Assembly: GCF_965221945.1 (NCBI RefSeq)
Contig: NZ_OZ244925.1
Coordinates: forward strand, 2,356,001-2,420,000
DNA length: 64,000 nucleotides
Direction: 5' to 3'
From: Poriferisodalis sp965221945
Lineage (GTDB): Bacteria > Actinomycetota > Acidimicrobiia > Acidimicrobiales > Poriferisodalaceae
The position numbers and the translations under genes are program-made. Below are positions 24,478 through 33,656 of the stretch, in pieces. The first letter of the stretch is position 1; the number at the start of each line of letters is the position of its first letter. A model generated the notes under the pieces. The model ran no database searches and was not told the origin of the DNA. It saw only the letters and a list, made by a program, of their open reading frames with translations.

Positions 24478-26304
24478 CTACGCCGAGGTGCCGACGTCTT
24501 CAGGTTCGGGGGCGGGGGCAGACTCAGCCTTGGGCTCGGCGAAGACGAAGTACCGCAGCCCGACGACAACCACCACTGCGATGGAAATGACGCTCAACAC
24601 CAGCGCGAGCATGCTCTGCGTTGGCCACCCGACCAGCCAGAAGCCAACCGGCGTCTCTGAAGCGTCGATGGCAGGTCGTGCGATCTCGCACAGCTCGGCG
24701 ACCGACATGGAGCTGATCTCGCCTTCCGGCAAGGTGGCGCAGAAGTCGCCAGCCGTGCCCACGAAGTCCTTCGACTTCCGGGCCTCGTTGACAAGAGGAA
24801 TTGCGGGGACCGTCCTACCGTCAGGATTGACCGTCACAGCCTCTCGAGCAAGGTGCCCGACGTGGTGGGCTCGCAGCGCGATGTTCAAGGCCAAGGTCTT
24901 GATGTACGCAAAGCTCAGCACGCCGATCACACCGGCCGTCGTGGCTTGCGAGATCACTGCAGCTGCGTTTTCGCCACGTCGGCCGGACTTGGCCGCTCGA
25001 AGCTCGTTCATCGACACAAACACGACGATCGGTGCGAGCACGACGATGCCGAATCGAAGCGCAAAGGCCAGCGTGCCGAGAATCAGGTTGTCGACGTTCA
25101 TCAGCACCCAGCCGATGACCAGCAACACGGGGCCGAGCACGGCGAACCGAAGCGCCCACGTCGCTCGAGTTGACGACGGCCCTGGATCCAGATCATCAAG
25201 CGATGCGATGGGGTCACCATCCGGTGTCAGCGGAACAACGTGGATGATCTTCTTCTGGACCGCAGTCACCATGGAGGCAATGCCGCCGGGAGCGAAGAAG
25301 GTGAACAAGATGAGGATCAGGCCGAAGATGGCAGCCGACAGCGGGCCATCGCCATCAAGTGTGTAGAAGCCCAGCGGGATCGAAATGCGCTTGGTGAGGT
25401 CTCGCACCCACACAACGAACAGGCCGCCGAACACCGATCCTTGCAGGGTGCCGACACCGCCGATCACCAAGCCGATGATCAGGTCGATTGCCAGCAGGAA
25501 GGTGAAGTCCTGGCCAGCCACGAAACCCTTGTCCAAGCACCACATGAGGCCCGCCAGCGAACCGAGCGAGGCGCTCAGCGCGAAGTTCACGGTCTTGTAC
25601 AGCGGCAAGTTCACGCCGTACACAGCAGCACCGGATTCGTTGTCACGAATGGCAAGGACTGCTCTGCCGGGCCGGCTTCGCATGATGTTGCGGACCAGCA
25701 TCAGCGCCATCACGACGATGGCCAGCAGGATCCAGTAGCGATACGCATTGGCGCCGCGAGCGCCGTCGACACCCGGCAGCCACTCGAAGAAGCTGGAGAA
25801 GCCAGACTCTTGCCGGTCGACTTCCTCGGCGACATCTCGCCCGTTTGGTCCACCGGTGCGACGTGCGATGCCCAATTCGTCGATGTTGACGAGAGTTGGG
25901 AACACGGCTGCCTGCGCGATGGTGACTAACGCGAGATATAGACCTTTCACGCGGAGTGCCGGCAGACCGACGACCACCCCGATGGCAAATCCAACAACCA
26001 GGACGACCGGGATGATCATCCAGTAGTCCCAGAGCTCGTCTTGGACCATCGAGGCCGCGACGAACGCGCCGATGCCCATGAACGCCGAGTGGCCCAAGGC
26101 GAGCATGCCGTTGAACCCGACGACCAAGTTGACGGCAAGAACTGCAACCATCAGCACGAGTGCGCGGTTCATCTTGCCGATCTCGAACGGCTGCAGCACG
26201 AGCGGCACGAGGACCGCCAGCGCAATGGCGTAGCCCCAGCTCAGGAACTGCCACTGACGGTGCTGCGTGCTCCCCTTGGAAACGATGAGCAGTGGTGAAC
26301 TCAT
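24478..26304 (-). CDS. livM: Extended Liv-type ABC permease LivM (second copy)
   Basis: A 608-residue protein, about 250 longer than usual. Residues about 25-345 are a normal LivM core: NLVVGFNGMLALGHSAFMG, VGLPALRVKGLYLALVTIAQA, and VLAIRDNESGAAVYGVN. The extra C-terminal part begins after FFAPGGIASM, has a short polar linker, then about four more hydrophobic segments (near 385, 415, 455 and 570), a polar region between the last two with two Cys, and an acidic Pro-Glu tail. I do not know this extension; it could be a regulatory or extra membrane domain. It is downstream of livH with a 29-base gap. Confidence 0.85.
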   Translation of the reverse strand: MSSPLLIVSKGSTQHRQWQFLSWGYAIALAVLVPLVLQPFEIGKMNRALVLMVAVLAVNLVVGFNGMLALGHSAFMGIGAFVAASMVQDELWDYWMIIPVVLVVGFAIGVVVGLPALRVKGLYLALVTIAQAAVFPTLVNIDELGIARRTGGPNGRDVAEEVDRQESGFSSFFEWLPGVDGARGANAYRYWILLAIVVMALMLVRNIMRSRPGRAVLAIRDNESGAAVYGVNLPLYKTVNFALSASLGSLAGLMWCLDKGFVAGQDFTFLLAIDLIIGLVIGGVGTLQGSVFGGLFVVWVRDLTKRISIPLGFYTLDGDGPLSAAIFGLILILFTFFAPGGIASMVTAVQKKIIHVVPLTPDGDPIASLDDLDPGPSSTRATWALRFAVLGPVLLVIGWVLMNVDNLILGTLAFALRFGIVVLAPIVVFVSMNELRAAKSGRRGENAAAVISQATTAGVIGVLSFAYIKTLALNIALRAHHVGHLAREAVTVNPDGRTVPAIPLVNEARKSKDFVGTAGDFCATLPEGEISSMSVAELCEIARPAIDASETPVGFWLVGWPTQSMLALVLSVISIAVVVVVGLRYFVFAEPKAESAPAPEPEDVGTSA

Positions 26305-26333
26305 ACCTCAGCAACTCCCCTTGGGTCGTTGAG

Positions 26334-27392
26334 CTAGACGCGCTCGATGCGGCGGGTTCCGAAGAGCCCCGCGGGACGGAACAGCAGAACGATCAGGATC
26401 AGCAGGAATGCCATTGCCAGCTGCAAGATCGAGAAATAGGCCTGGCCCATCACAACGACGCCGAACCACGAGACCAGCACCGCCTTGATGAGCCCGACCA
26501 ATAGGCCGCCGATCACTGCGCCGCCGAGGCTGTCAAGCCCGCCGAGTGCTGCGGCAGCCAATGCGTAGATCAGGATGGTCAGCATCATGTTGGGGTTGAC
26601 ACCGCCCAGCGCGGGTGCGACGAGTGCCGCACCAAGCGTGCCGAACACCGATGCCAGCGCCCAGCCGAAGCCCAGCGTGCGGCCGGTGTTGACACCCACG
26701 AGCCGGGCAGACTCGGCGTTGGACGACACCGCCCGGAACGCAAGCCCAGCCTTGGTCTTGCCCAGGATGATGGCGAGAGCGACCAGCGCCAGCGCCAGAG
26801 CGACCCACGTGCCGATCGTGCGGTAGTGCAGGCGAGCGCCGAGCACTTCCCAGAATGTCCGGCCGACCATGTCGCAGGTCTCTGCATCGATAGTGCCCGG
26901 TGCGACTTCCCGCAAGACACCCTCGGCGTCGGGGGCGCAGTTAATCATCCCGTCGCTTGTTGTCTTGAGTTCGCTGCCGTTGGGCACCCAGCTCGGGAAT
27001 GCGCCAAACGGATCGTTCACACGGCGCACTTGGTAGTTCCAGATATCGCCCGCTACGGCGTTGATGATCAAGAACAAGCCCAGCGTGATGAGCACCACCG
27101 GAAGGTGGTCGTCGGGGTCGAAGGGTCTGACGAGCGCTCGCTCAACTGCGGCGCCGATTGCTGCGCTCACGAGCATCGCCACCAGGATCGACAGCCACAG
27201 CCACCAGCCCCGCTCGATGTTGAGCACATACACAAAGAACGCGCCGAGCATCGCCAGCTCGCCGGTGGCGAAGTTGATCAGCGTCGTCGCCTTGAAGATC
27301 AGCACCAGCGCCAGCGCTACCGCGCCGTAGACGGCACCATCGCGAAGGCCGTTGAAGATGAAATCCGGGAGAATGTCGAAGTTCCAGTTCAC
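26334..27392 (-). CDS. livH: Liv-type ABC permease LivH (second copy)
   Basis: A 352-residue permease. LivH motifs are IFKATTLINFATGELAMLGAF, ERALVRPFDPDDHLPVVL, GLAFRAVSSNAESARLVGV and AAALGGLDSLGGAVIGG. Compared with the first copy it has an insert of about 35 residues with two Cys (near ELKTTSDGMINCAPDAEG and DAETCDMVG) in a loop that should face outside. I chose the GTG at 27392; the longer ATG frame would run through the livF end. It probably pairs with the extended LivM encoded next. Confidence 0.88.
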   Translation of the reverse strand: MNWNFDILPDFIFNGLRDGAVYGAVALALVLIFKATTLINFATGELAMLGAFFVYVLNIERGWWLWLSILVAMLVSAAIGAAVERALVRPFDPDDHLPVVLITLGLFLIINAVAGDIWNYQVRRVNDPFGAFPSWVPNGSELKTTSDGMINCAPDAEGVLREVAPGTIDAETCDMVGRTFWEVLGARLHYRTIGTWVALALALVALAIILGKTKAGLAFRAVSSNAESARLVGVNTGRTLGFGWALASVFGTLGAALVAPALGGVNPNMMLTILIYALAAAALGGLDSLGGAVIGGLLVGLIKAVLVSWFGVVVMGQAYFSILQLAMAFLLILIVLLFRPAGLFGTRRIERV

Positions 27393-27414
27393 GGTCTGAT
27401 CCAGTCCCTTCGCG

Positions 27415-28128
27415 TCAAGCGCCCAAATACGCTTCCTGCACTGCAGGATCGTTCTTGAGCTGATCGGCGAGTCCATGCAGAGCGATCTCGCCGCTCTCGA
27501 TCACGTAGCCGTAGTCGGCCATGTCCAAGGCCAGGTTGGCGTTCTGCTCGACGAGGAGCATCGTCAACCCGGTCTCCTTGTTCAACTGGGCGAAACGCTC
27601 GAACAGGTCCTCAATGATGAGCGGAGCCAAGCCCAGCGATGGCTCATCGAGCAGCAGCAGCCTCGGCCGGCACATCAGTGCCCGGGCCACCGCCAGCATC
27701 TGCTGCTCGCCGCCGGAGAGCGAGCCGGCGAGCTGCTCGCGTCGCTCTTCCAGCCGGGGGAATATCTCGAACCAACGATCAATGTCGACGTTGACCTCGT
27801 TGTCCCTGCGGGTGTAGGCGCCGATCTTCAGGTTGTCCAAGACGGACAGCTCGGGGAACGTGCCTCGACCCTGCGGCACGTGCGCTACGCCTCGCCGTAC
27901 GATGTCGGCCGTCTTGGACCGCGAGATGTCGTCGCCTTCCATCAAGATCGTGCCGGACGTCGTGCACATGTTGCACACTGCGCGCAGCGTTGTCGTCTTG
28001 CCCGCACCGTTGGCGCCGAGGATCACCACGACGTTCCCTTCGGGCACTTCGAAGTCGAGGCCACGCAGCACCTCGACCGCGCCGTAACGCGCGTGGAGGT
28101 CCTCGACCTTCAGCATCATCTCTGTCAT
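27415..28128 (-). CDS. livF: Liv-type ABC ATPase LivF
   Basis: A 237-residue ATPase. Walker A is GANGAGKTT at about 38-46, the Q-loop region holds AHVPQGRGTFPELSV, the signature is LSGGEQQ, Walker B is LLLLDEPSLGLAP, and the H-loop is LLVEQN. It works at the inner face with LivG to power uptake; since only one LivF/LivG pair is present it may serve both permease pairs. Its ATG overlaps the livG stop as ATGA. Confidence 0.92.
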   Translation of the reverse strand: MTEMMLKVEDLHARYGAVEVLRGLDFEVPEGNVVVILGANGAGKTTTLRAVCNMCTTSGTILMEGDDISRSKTADIVRRGVAHVPQGRGTFPELSVLDNLKIGAYTRRDNEVNVDIDRWFEIFPRLEERREQLAGSLSGGEQQMLAVARALMCRPRLLLLDEPSLGLAPLIIEDLFERFAQLNKETGLTMLLVEQNANLALDMADYGYVIESGEIALHGLADQLKNDPAVQEAYLGA

Positions 28129-28886
28129 GAAGAGCTCCCCAGGTACGCCTCGATGACCTCCGGGTCGTTGCGCACGACATCGGGGTGACCTTCAGCGATC
28201 TTGCGGCCGAAGTTGAGCACGACGAGGTGCTCGCTGATGTTGAGCACCATGCGCATGTGGTGCTCGACAAGCAGGACCGACAGGTTATGCCGGTCACGAA
28301 TGTCCTTGATGTCCTGGGCGAGCGAGTCGACTTCTTGGTGGGTGAGTCCTGATGCGGGCTCGTCCAGCATGATGAGACGCGGATTCGAGATCAGCGCCCG
28401 GGCCAGTTCGATGCGCTTGAGCGTGCCGAAGGGCAGGCCCGCGGCGGGGTTATAGGCGTACTGCTCAAGGCCGAGTTCCTCGAGCACATCCCAGGCTCGT
28501 CGGCGCAGATTGGTCTCTTCGCTGCGGGTGCCGAGGCGGAATGCAGCCGTGAAGAAGTTCGCCTTGGTGCTGGTGTGATCGCCCACCATGACGTTCTCAA
28601 TCACCGTCATGCCGCGCCAGAGCGCCAGGTTCTGGAACGTCCGGTAGACGCCGACCTGGCTGATCCGGTGCGCCGGCATGGCCAGCAGGTCATGCCCGTC
28701 GAACGTCACAGAGCCGGTCGTCGGGTCGTAGATCCGGCTGACCACGTTGAACAGGGTGGTCTTGCCGGCGCCATTCGGTCCGATGAGCCCGAGGATCTGT
28801 CCTTCGTCCAGAGTGAAGGACAAATCGTCAAGCGCGCGGATGCCGCCGAACTGCACGGAGATGTCTGAGACTTCGAGCAACGCCAC
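28125..28886 (-). CDS. livG: Liv-type ABC ATPase LivG
   Basis: A 253-residue ATPase. Walker A is GPNGAGKTT, the Q-loop region is VYRTFQNLALW, the LivG-type signature is LPFGTLKRIELARAL, Walker B is LIMLDEPASGL and the H-loop is LLVEHHM. The start is GTG with GGAGGGGG 8 bases upstream, a strong site, and this is the first gene of the seven-unit Liv cluster (livG, livF, livH, livM, livH, livM, livK). Confidence 0.92.
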   Translation of the reverse strand: MALLEVSDISVQFGGIRALDDLSFTLDEGQILGLIGPNGAGKTTLFNVVSRIYDPTTGSVTFDGHDLLAMPAHRISQVGVYRTFQNLALWRGMTVIENVMVGDHTSTKANFFTAAFRLGTRSEETNLRRRAWDVLEELGLEQYAYNPAAGLPFGTLKRIELARALISNPRLIMLDEPASGLTHQEVDSLAQDIKDIRDRHNLSVLLVEHHMRMVLNISEHLVVLNFGRKIAEGHPDVVRNDPEVIEAYLGSSS

Positions 28887-28966
28887 GCGCTGAACCCCCT
28901 CCGGTCCGAGCCGATCAGGAGACCGGCCGCAGGCAAGTTATCAGGTCGGCTCGGCTTCGTGAGTTT

Positions 28967-28986
28967 CCGTATCGAGCCCCATACGG
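28967..28986. other. Inverted repeat upstream of livG
   Basis: CCGTAT (28967-28972) and ATACGG (28981-28986) with an 8-base loop lie 81-100 bases upstream of the livG start. They could be an operator or part of the leader of the Liv cluster. I see no coding sequence in 28887-29113. Confidence 0.3.
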
Positions 28987-29116
28987 GCCAAGCCAGCGGG
29001 TGATGCTAGGCCGCCGACGTGCAACAAGTGCAAATCGGGTCGGGAACGCCGCCGACGCCGCAGTGCGTCCGTCTTGACGAGTGCTCAACGGCCGAGGGGT
29101 GCCCGCAGTCGCCTGG

Positions 29117-29188
29117 TTCGGGGAGGAGGACTCGAACCCCCAATGACTGGACCAGAACCAGATGTGTTGCCAATTACACCATCCCCGA
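29117..29188 (-). tRNA. tRNA-Gln (anticodon CUG)
   Basis: A 72-base cloverleaf on the minus strand. The acceptor is TCGGGGA/TCCCCGA, the D stem is GTGT/ACAC, the anticodon loop TTCTGGT gives CUG, and the T arm is GGGGG-TTCGAGT-CCTCC. The discriminator is A and CCA follows in the DNA (29116-29114). It lies 62 bases downstream of gltX on the same strand. Confidence 0.93.
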
Positions 29189-29250
29189 AAACGCACACAG
29201 GCTAGCGCTGCGGACATTTGCCCAGCCCGGGGATTTCTTCACGCATCGGA

Positions 29251-30552
29251 TCAGCGTACGAGCCTCGCCTGCGCTGCGGCGAGTCGAGCGAGCGTGACAT
29301 TTCGACCGAGCAGGGCGAGCGATTCGAACAACGGAGGACCCACGGCACGGCCGGTGATCGCAACGCGCACTGGTGCCTGCGCCTTGCCCAGCTTCAGGCC
29401 ATACTCCTCGCCAATCCCTCGCAGCGTGGCATGCAATGTCGCAGCGTTCCAATCCGCCTCAGAAAATGCGGCACGCGCGCGGTCGAGGATGTCGCCTGCT
29501 GGCGGAGCCATCGCAGCAGCCCAGTCGTCGGGATCGATCTCGGGTTCGGCGAAAAGGAACGCAATGCGGTCGGGAGCGTCGGACAGCAGGCGCGTGCGCT
29601 CGCGGATCAACGAGGCAACGTCGCTCAACGTCGCTGCGTCGAGATGAGTTCCCCAGGGCTCGGCGCGCACCCAAGGCTGGATCGCTGCAGCGAACCCTGC
29701 GTCGTCGAGCGAACGCAGGTACTGGCCGTTGATCGCAGTGAGCTTGTCCATGTCGAACATGGCAGGTGCCGCATTCACGTCGACAAGATCGAACAACTCG
29801 ACGATCTCAGCGAGCGGTCGCACCTCGGTTCCATCGGGCGGGCCCCAGCCCAGCAGCGCGAGGTAGTTCACCATGGCCGCCGGCAACACGCCCCGGTCGC
29901 GATAGCTGGTGAGCGACACGTCGTCGCGTCGCTTCGAGAGCTTCTTTCGCTGCTTGTTGACGATAAGCGGCAGGTGGGCGAATGTCGGCACATCGGTCGC
30001 GCCCAGCGCAGCTCGTAGCAGCAGCACCTTCGGGGTCGTGTTCAGCAGGTCCTCGCCTCGCACCACATGCGTGATGTCCAGATCGAGGTCGTCCACGGCG
30101 TTGGCGACGAAGAACGTCGCGCTGCCGTCGCTGCGTCTGACGACGAAATCCTCGATCGAAGCGTTCGGGAACTCGACGCGACCTCGCACGATGTCGTCAA
30201 AGGCCGTCACCCCGTCATCGGGAACCGAGAATCGGACCGCACCCTCATCGAGGTAGGCCTGCCCTGCGTCGAGCCAGCGCTCCAGGGCAGCGTCATAGAG
30301 GGCACCGCGCTCGCTCTGGAAGACCGGCTCGCCATCAAAATCCAGTCCCAGCCAGTCGAGCATCTCAAAGATCTGGTTGATGTGAGCGGTTGTCGCGAGT
30401 TCGGCGTTCGTGTCTTCGATGCGCAGCACCATTTCGCCGCCGCAGTGACGGGCGTGGAGCCAGTTGAACAACGCCGTACGTGCAGTTCCCAGATGCGGCA
30501 GCCCTGTGGGTGCGGGCGCGAACCGCAGCCGGGGCCGCACGGGCACCGACAT
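29251..30552 (-). CDS. gltX: Glutamyl-tRNA synthetase
   Basis: A 433-residue class I synthetase. The HIGH-type signature is PTGLPHLGTARTA near the N-terminus, and the KMSKS-type motif is KKLSKRRDD. FALRFAPAP-like start residues and RIEDTN are also present. It is somewhat short for GluRS (about 470-490). Since GatCAB is present in the window and no GlnRS is seen, it is probably non-discriminating and also charges tRNA-Gln, whose gene follows. I chose ATG 30552; an in-frame GTG at 30573 is possible. A TACGGT box lies about 19 bases upstream of the ATG. Confidence 0.88.
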   Translation of the reverse strand: MSVPVRPRLRFAPAPTGLPHLGTARTALFNWLHARHCGGEMVLRIEDTNAELATTAHINQIFEMLDWLGLDFDGEPVFQSERGALYDAALERWLDAGQAYLDEGAVRFSVPDDGVTAFDDIVRGRVEFPNASIEDFVVRRSDGSATFFVANAVDDLDLDITHVVRGEDLLNTTPKVLLLRAALGATDVPTFAHLPLIVNKQRKKLSKRRDDVSLTSYRDRGVLPAAMVNYLALLGWGPPDGTEVRPLAEIVELFDLVDVNAAPAMFDMDKLTAINGQYLRSLDDAGFAAAIQPWVRAEPWGTHLDAATLSDVASLIRERTRLLSDAPDRIAFLFAEPEIDPDDWAAAMAPPAGDILDRARAAFSEADWNAATLHATLRGIGEEYGLKLGKAQAPVRVAITGRAVGPPLFESLALLGRNVTLARLAAAQARLVR

Positions 30553-30625
30553 GCCGGCTGATGGTGTGCTCACCGTAGACACGGGGCCACCCGAAGACGT
30601 GGGTCGTGAGCGCTCGAGGCGCCGC

Positions 30626-31384
30626 TCAGCACTGGCCGGTGCTGCAGTTCGGGTCGCTCGAATCGACCCAGCGGCCCACCGGCCTGCCGGCCATCGCGAG
30701 CAGGCGCTGCAGCGGCGGCGTGGACAGGTCGATCGGGAGCACCTCGAGGCCCGGCCAGACCCGCACGCTGGGTGCTGCTGCGAGCACCCGGTCCACCACC
30801 AGCTCATCGAGCCCGGCGCCGGCGCTGATTGCTTGCTGCAGGTCGTAGCCCAAGATCGTCAGCTCCACAACTCGCGTCCACAGCAGCTCGCGCAGCCGGG
30901 GGCTGAAGCCAGCACCGGCATCGAGGCCGGCTGCTACAGCGAGCACCGTGCGGACGCTCTCGATGATCGGCTGCGTCGGATCGGGACGATCGGCGCTGCG
31001 AGTGCCGAAACCGAGCCCGGTACCCGTAGCAGGCGTGGGGAACTGCACCGGCGGCGGTACTGGCTGGCCGCTCATCTGCGCCGCGGCTACCAGGTTCCCA
31101 TCGGCCGCGCGGGCCAATAGGTCAGCCACCGCGTAAGCGCCCAGCGGCGGTGCCAGCGGCATGGGAATGTGCTCCCACGCAGGCAGCCGCATCCGCGCGG
31201 CGAAATCGGTGCACGCCCGGCGGTGCAACCGCAACAGCTCGCGGTCGGTTGGCATCGGCATGGTCGAGCTGGTGGGTGGAGTGGTGGTCTGGGCGTTCGT
31301 CATCTGGGCCATGAGTATCTCAGTCAGTGTCGTGGTGGCCGGCGTTGTCGGTTCGTTGAGTGCCCGCCCGGGTCCTGCGCTCAC
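30626..31384 (-). CDS. Maleylpyruvate isomerase-like (mycothiol-dependent, DinB-fold) protein
   Basis: A 252-residue protein that I place, with moderate confidence, in the family of mycothiol-dependent maleylpyruvate isomerase and related DinB-fold proteins. The pattern is a first helix (DRELLRLHRRACTDFAARM), a histidine and Pro-rich loop (WEHIPMPLAPP), and a second helix RELLWTRVVELTILGYDLQQA that corresponds to the R..E...HGWDL motif, here with Tyr-Asp-Leu and Thr-Ile in place of the His. The N-terminal 45 residues are Thr/Pro-rich. The GTG at 31384 overlaps the stop of the gene above as GTGA, which supports the start. Function is unknown. Confidence 0.6.
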   Translation of the reverse strand: MSAGPGRALNEPTTPATTTLTEILMAQMTNAQTTTPPTSSTMPMPTDRELLRLHRRACTDFAARMRLPAWEHIPMPLAPPLGAYAVADLLARAADGNLVAAAQMSGQPVPPPVQFPTPATGTGLGFGTRSADRPDPTQPIIESVRTVLAVAAGLDAGAGFSPRLRELLWTRVVELTILGYDLQQAISAGAGLDELVVDRVLAAAPSVRVWPGLEVLPIDLSTPPLQRLLAMAGRPVGRWVDSSDPNCSTGQC

Positions 31385-31911
31385 GCATCTGGATCTCGCG
31401 TCAAGCCGAGGGCATCCGATTCGTAGCGACGCTTGATCTCTGCCGGTGTCAGGGCGAGCACGTCTGTCGGGACGCAGGCGACCAACTTGCGCACGTGGTT
31501 GTAGTGGTGTGCATCGGCTGCACCCTCGAAGAGTGCCTCACGGCGCGCAACCAACGCCGCCAGGGGGTGCTGGTCGAGGTAGCCAAAGGCCAAGTACCCC
31601 GCCTCGAGGTCCCACACGACCGGCGCTCGCCTGAAGATCGAGGCGCGCTTGAGCGCCACCGCCACACAGCCGGTGTCCACATCGCGACGATCCTCGCCGT
31701 CGGCGAGGTACACCCGGTCGTCGAACAGATGAACCAGCCCGTACGCGTAGCCCTGGTCGGGCCCCTGATGTCCCCGCAACGCCCCCGTGGGCTGACCAGC
31801 GGCAAGGTCGCCGGGACGTGCGGCCTTCCAGCGTCGGGGCGTCACCTCTGGCGAGGAGTACGCGCGGACCTCGCAAAGCGGTCCGACCCGGACGTGGCGT
31901 GGCGCAGCCAT
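31381..31911 (-). CDS. Conserved-looking hypothetical protein
   Basis: A 176-residue soluble protein that I do not recognise. It has a mixed composition with VHLFDDRVYLADGEDRRDVDTG and VVWDLEAGYLAFGYLDQHPLAAL in the middle, no signal peptide or membrane segment, and a charged C-terminal helix (LTPAEIKRRYESDAL). Translationally coupled by GTGA to the maleylpyruvate isomerase-like gene, so the two probably work together. An ATG start is used; 62 bases separate it from cimA, which is transcribed in the same direction. Confidence 0.6.
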   Translation of the reverse strand: MAAPRHVRVGPLCEVRAYSSPEVTPRRWKAARPGDLAAGQPTGALRGHQGPDQGYAYGLVHLFDDRVYLADGEDRRDVDTGCVAVALKRASIFRRAPVVWDLEAGYLAFGYLDQHPLAALVARREALFEGAADAHHYNHVRKLVACVPTDVLALTPAEIKRRYESDALGLTRDPDA

Positions 31912-31973
31912 TTCCGCGCAGTCTAGGAAGTGACGGCGGGGCCGACCGTGGTCAGCACCTGCCGCCTCGACCG

Positions 31974-33656
31974 CTACCCGCTTGCGTCCTCACCCTGGCG
32001 GTGGCGCATCAGGGCATAGATGAGCGAGTCGCGCAAAGCCAGCCACGACGCCTCGATGATGTTCTCCGAAACGCCGATGGTTGTCCACGTCGTCTCGCCG
32101 TCGGTGGAGTCGATGAGCACCCGTGTGACCGCTTCAGTGCCGCGGTCGGCGTCCAGCACACGGACCTTGTAGTCGGTCAGGCGTACGGAATCGAGCTCCG
32201 GGTAGTCGTTGCGCACCGCCTGTCGGAAGGCGTTGTCGAGGGCATTCACCGGGCCGTCGCCCTCGCCGACGGTGACCCGACGCTCGCCGCCCACGATGAT
32301 GCGCAGCGTCGCCTCCGTATCGAATTCGGCCTCGCGGCCCCGCTCAACGAGCACCTTGAACGATTCAACGTTGAAGTAGTCGAACGTCTGCCCAGCGGCC
32401 CGGCGCAGCAGCATCTCCAACGAGGCGTCGGCGACCTCGAAGTGGTAGCCGGCGTGCTCGAGCCGCTTCAGCTCGTCCACGACACCCGACATCGCCGCCT
32501 TGTCGATCTCGATGCCGAGCTCGGCTGCCTTCAATTCCACCGACGCCCTCCCCGACAGGTCTCCGAGAAGGAACCGGGTGCTGTTGCCGACAGCGGCGGG
32601 GTCGACGTGTTCGTAGCTGTCGGGTCGGCGAGCAATGGCACTCGTGTGCAGGCCCGCCTTATGAGCAAATGCGGAAGCCCCGACATAGGGCTGCTGGTTC
32701 TGTGGAGGCATGTTCACCAACTCGGCCACGTGGTGCGCCACCGATGTGAAGCGGGTCAAGCACTCCTGCGGCACGGTCTCGATGCCCATCTTGAGTGTGA
32801 GATTCGGCACGAGCACCGTGTTGTCGCAGTTGCCCGTGCGCTCGCCGTAGCCGTTGACGGTGCCCTGCACGTGGGTTGCACCAGCGACGACACCCGCAAC
32901 GGCGTTAGCTACGGCGCAGCCGGTGTCGTTCTGGGTGTGCATGCCGATCTGGACGCCTTCGAAGTGCTGGACCACATTGCGCACGATCGTGGAGACCTCA
33001 TGCGGCAGCGAACCCCCGTTGGTGTCACACAGCACCAGGCAGTCGGCGCCGTTGACCGCCGCTGCCTCCAGCACCGACAGAGCGAACTCGGGATTCCGCT
33101 TGTAGCCGTCGAAGAAGTGTTCCGAGTCGAAGAAGACGCGCAGCCCCTCCCCCTTCAGAAACTCCACCGAGTCGCCGACCATGGCGATGCCTTCGCTGAG
33201 CGGCTGCCGGAGAGCTTCGGTGACGTGGTAGTCCCATGACTTGCCCACGATGCACACGGTGGAGGTTCCGGCCCCAACGAGCGCAGCCAGGGTCTGGTCG
33301 TCGTCGACGCGGCCGCGGGGCCTTCGGGTCGAGCCGAATGCCACCAATGTCGCATGCTCCAGTTCGAGCTCGTTGGCTGCCCGGGCGAAGAATTCCTCAT
33401 CTTTGGGATTTGAGCCGGGCCAACCACCCTCGATCCAGTGAATGCCCAATGCATCGAGCTGACGGGCCACCTTGAGCTTGTCGTCGGGCGATACCGAGAT
33501 GCCTTCGAACTGCACGCCGTCGCGCAGCGTGGTGTCGAAGATCTCGACCTTGGAGGGCCACGATGGGTCGCGCACTCCGGCCCGGTCCAGCGGTGCCGCC
33601 GAGCCTGGCTCACCGGCCGCGCCGCCTGTTCGGTTCGAACTCATGTCAGGCGTCAT
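31974..33656 (-). CDS. cimA: (R)-citramalate synthase
   Basis: A 560-residue member of the citramalate/isopropylmalate synthase family. The catalytic start of the barrel is EIFDTTLRDGVQ at about 38-49; GTVNGYGERTGNCDN and AFAHKAGLHTSAI follow; residues about 440-545 are the C-terminal regulatory domain. It condenses pyruvate with acetyl-CoA, giving a threonine-independent route to isoleucine. In the HxHND metal motif the sequence is HTQND: Gln replaces the second His; I recall Gln or similar in other actinobacterial CimA proteins, so this may be a subfamily trait. Coupled to leuB by ATGA overlap, and leuB can process its product. Confidence 0.85.
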   Translation of the reverse strand: MTPDMSSNRTGGAAGEPGSAAPLDRAGVRDPSWPSKVEIFDTTLRDGVQFEGISVSPDDKLKVARQLDALGIHWIEGGWPGSNPKDEEFFARAANELELEHATLVAFGSTRRPRGRVDDDQTLAALVGAGTSTVCIVGKSWDYHVTEALRQPLSEGIAMVGDSVEFLKGEGLRVFFDSEHFFDGYKRNPEFALSVLEAAAVNGADCLVLCDTNGGSLPHEVSTIVRNVVQHFEGVQIGMHTQNDTGCAVANAVAGVVAGATHVQGTVNGYGERTGNCDNTVLVPNLTLKMGIETVPQECLTRFTSVAHHVAELVNMPPQNQQPYVGASAFAHKAGLHTSAIARRPDSYEHVDPAAVGNSTRFLLGDLSGRASVELKAAELGIEIDKAAMSGVVDELKRLEHAGYHFEVADASLEMLLRRAAGQTFDYFNVESFKVLVERGREAEFDTEATLRIIVGGERRVTVGEGDGPVNALDNAFRQAVRNDYPELDSVRLTDYKVRVLDADRGTEAVTRVLIDSTDGETTWTTIGVSENIIEASWLALRDSLIYALMRHRQGEDASG

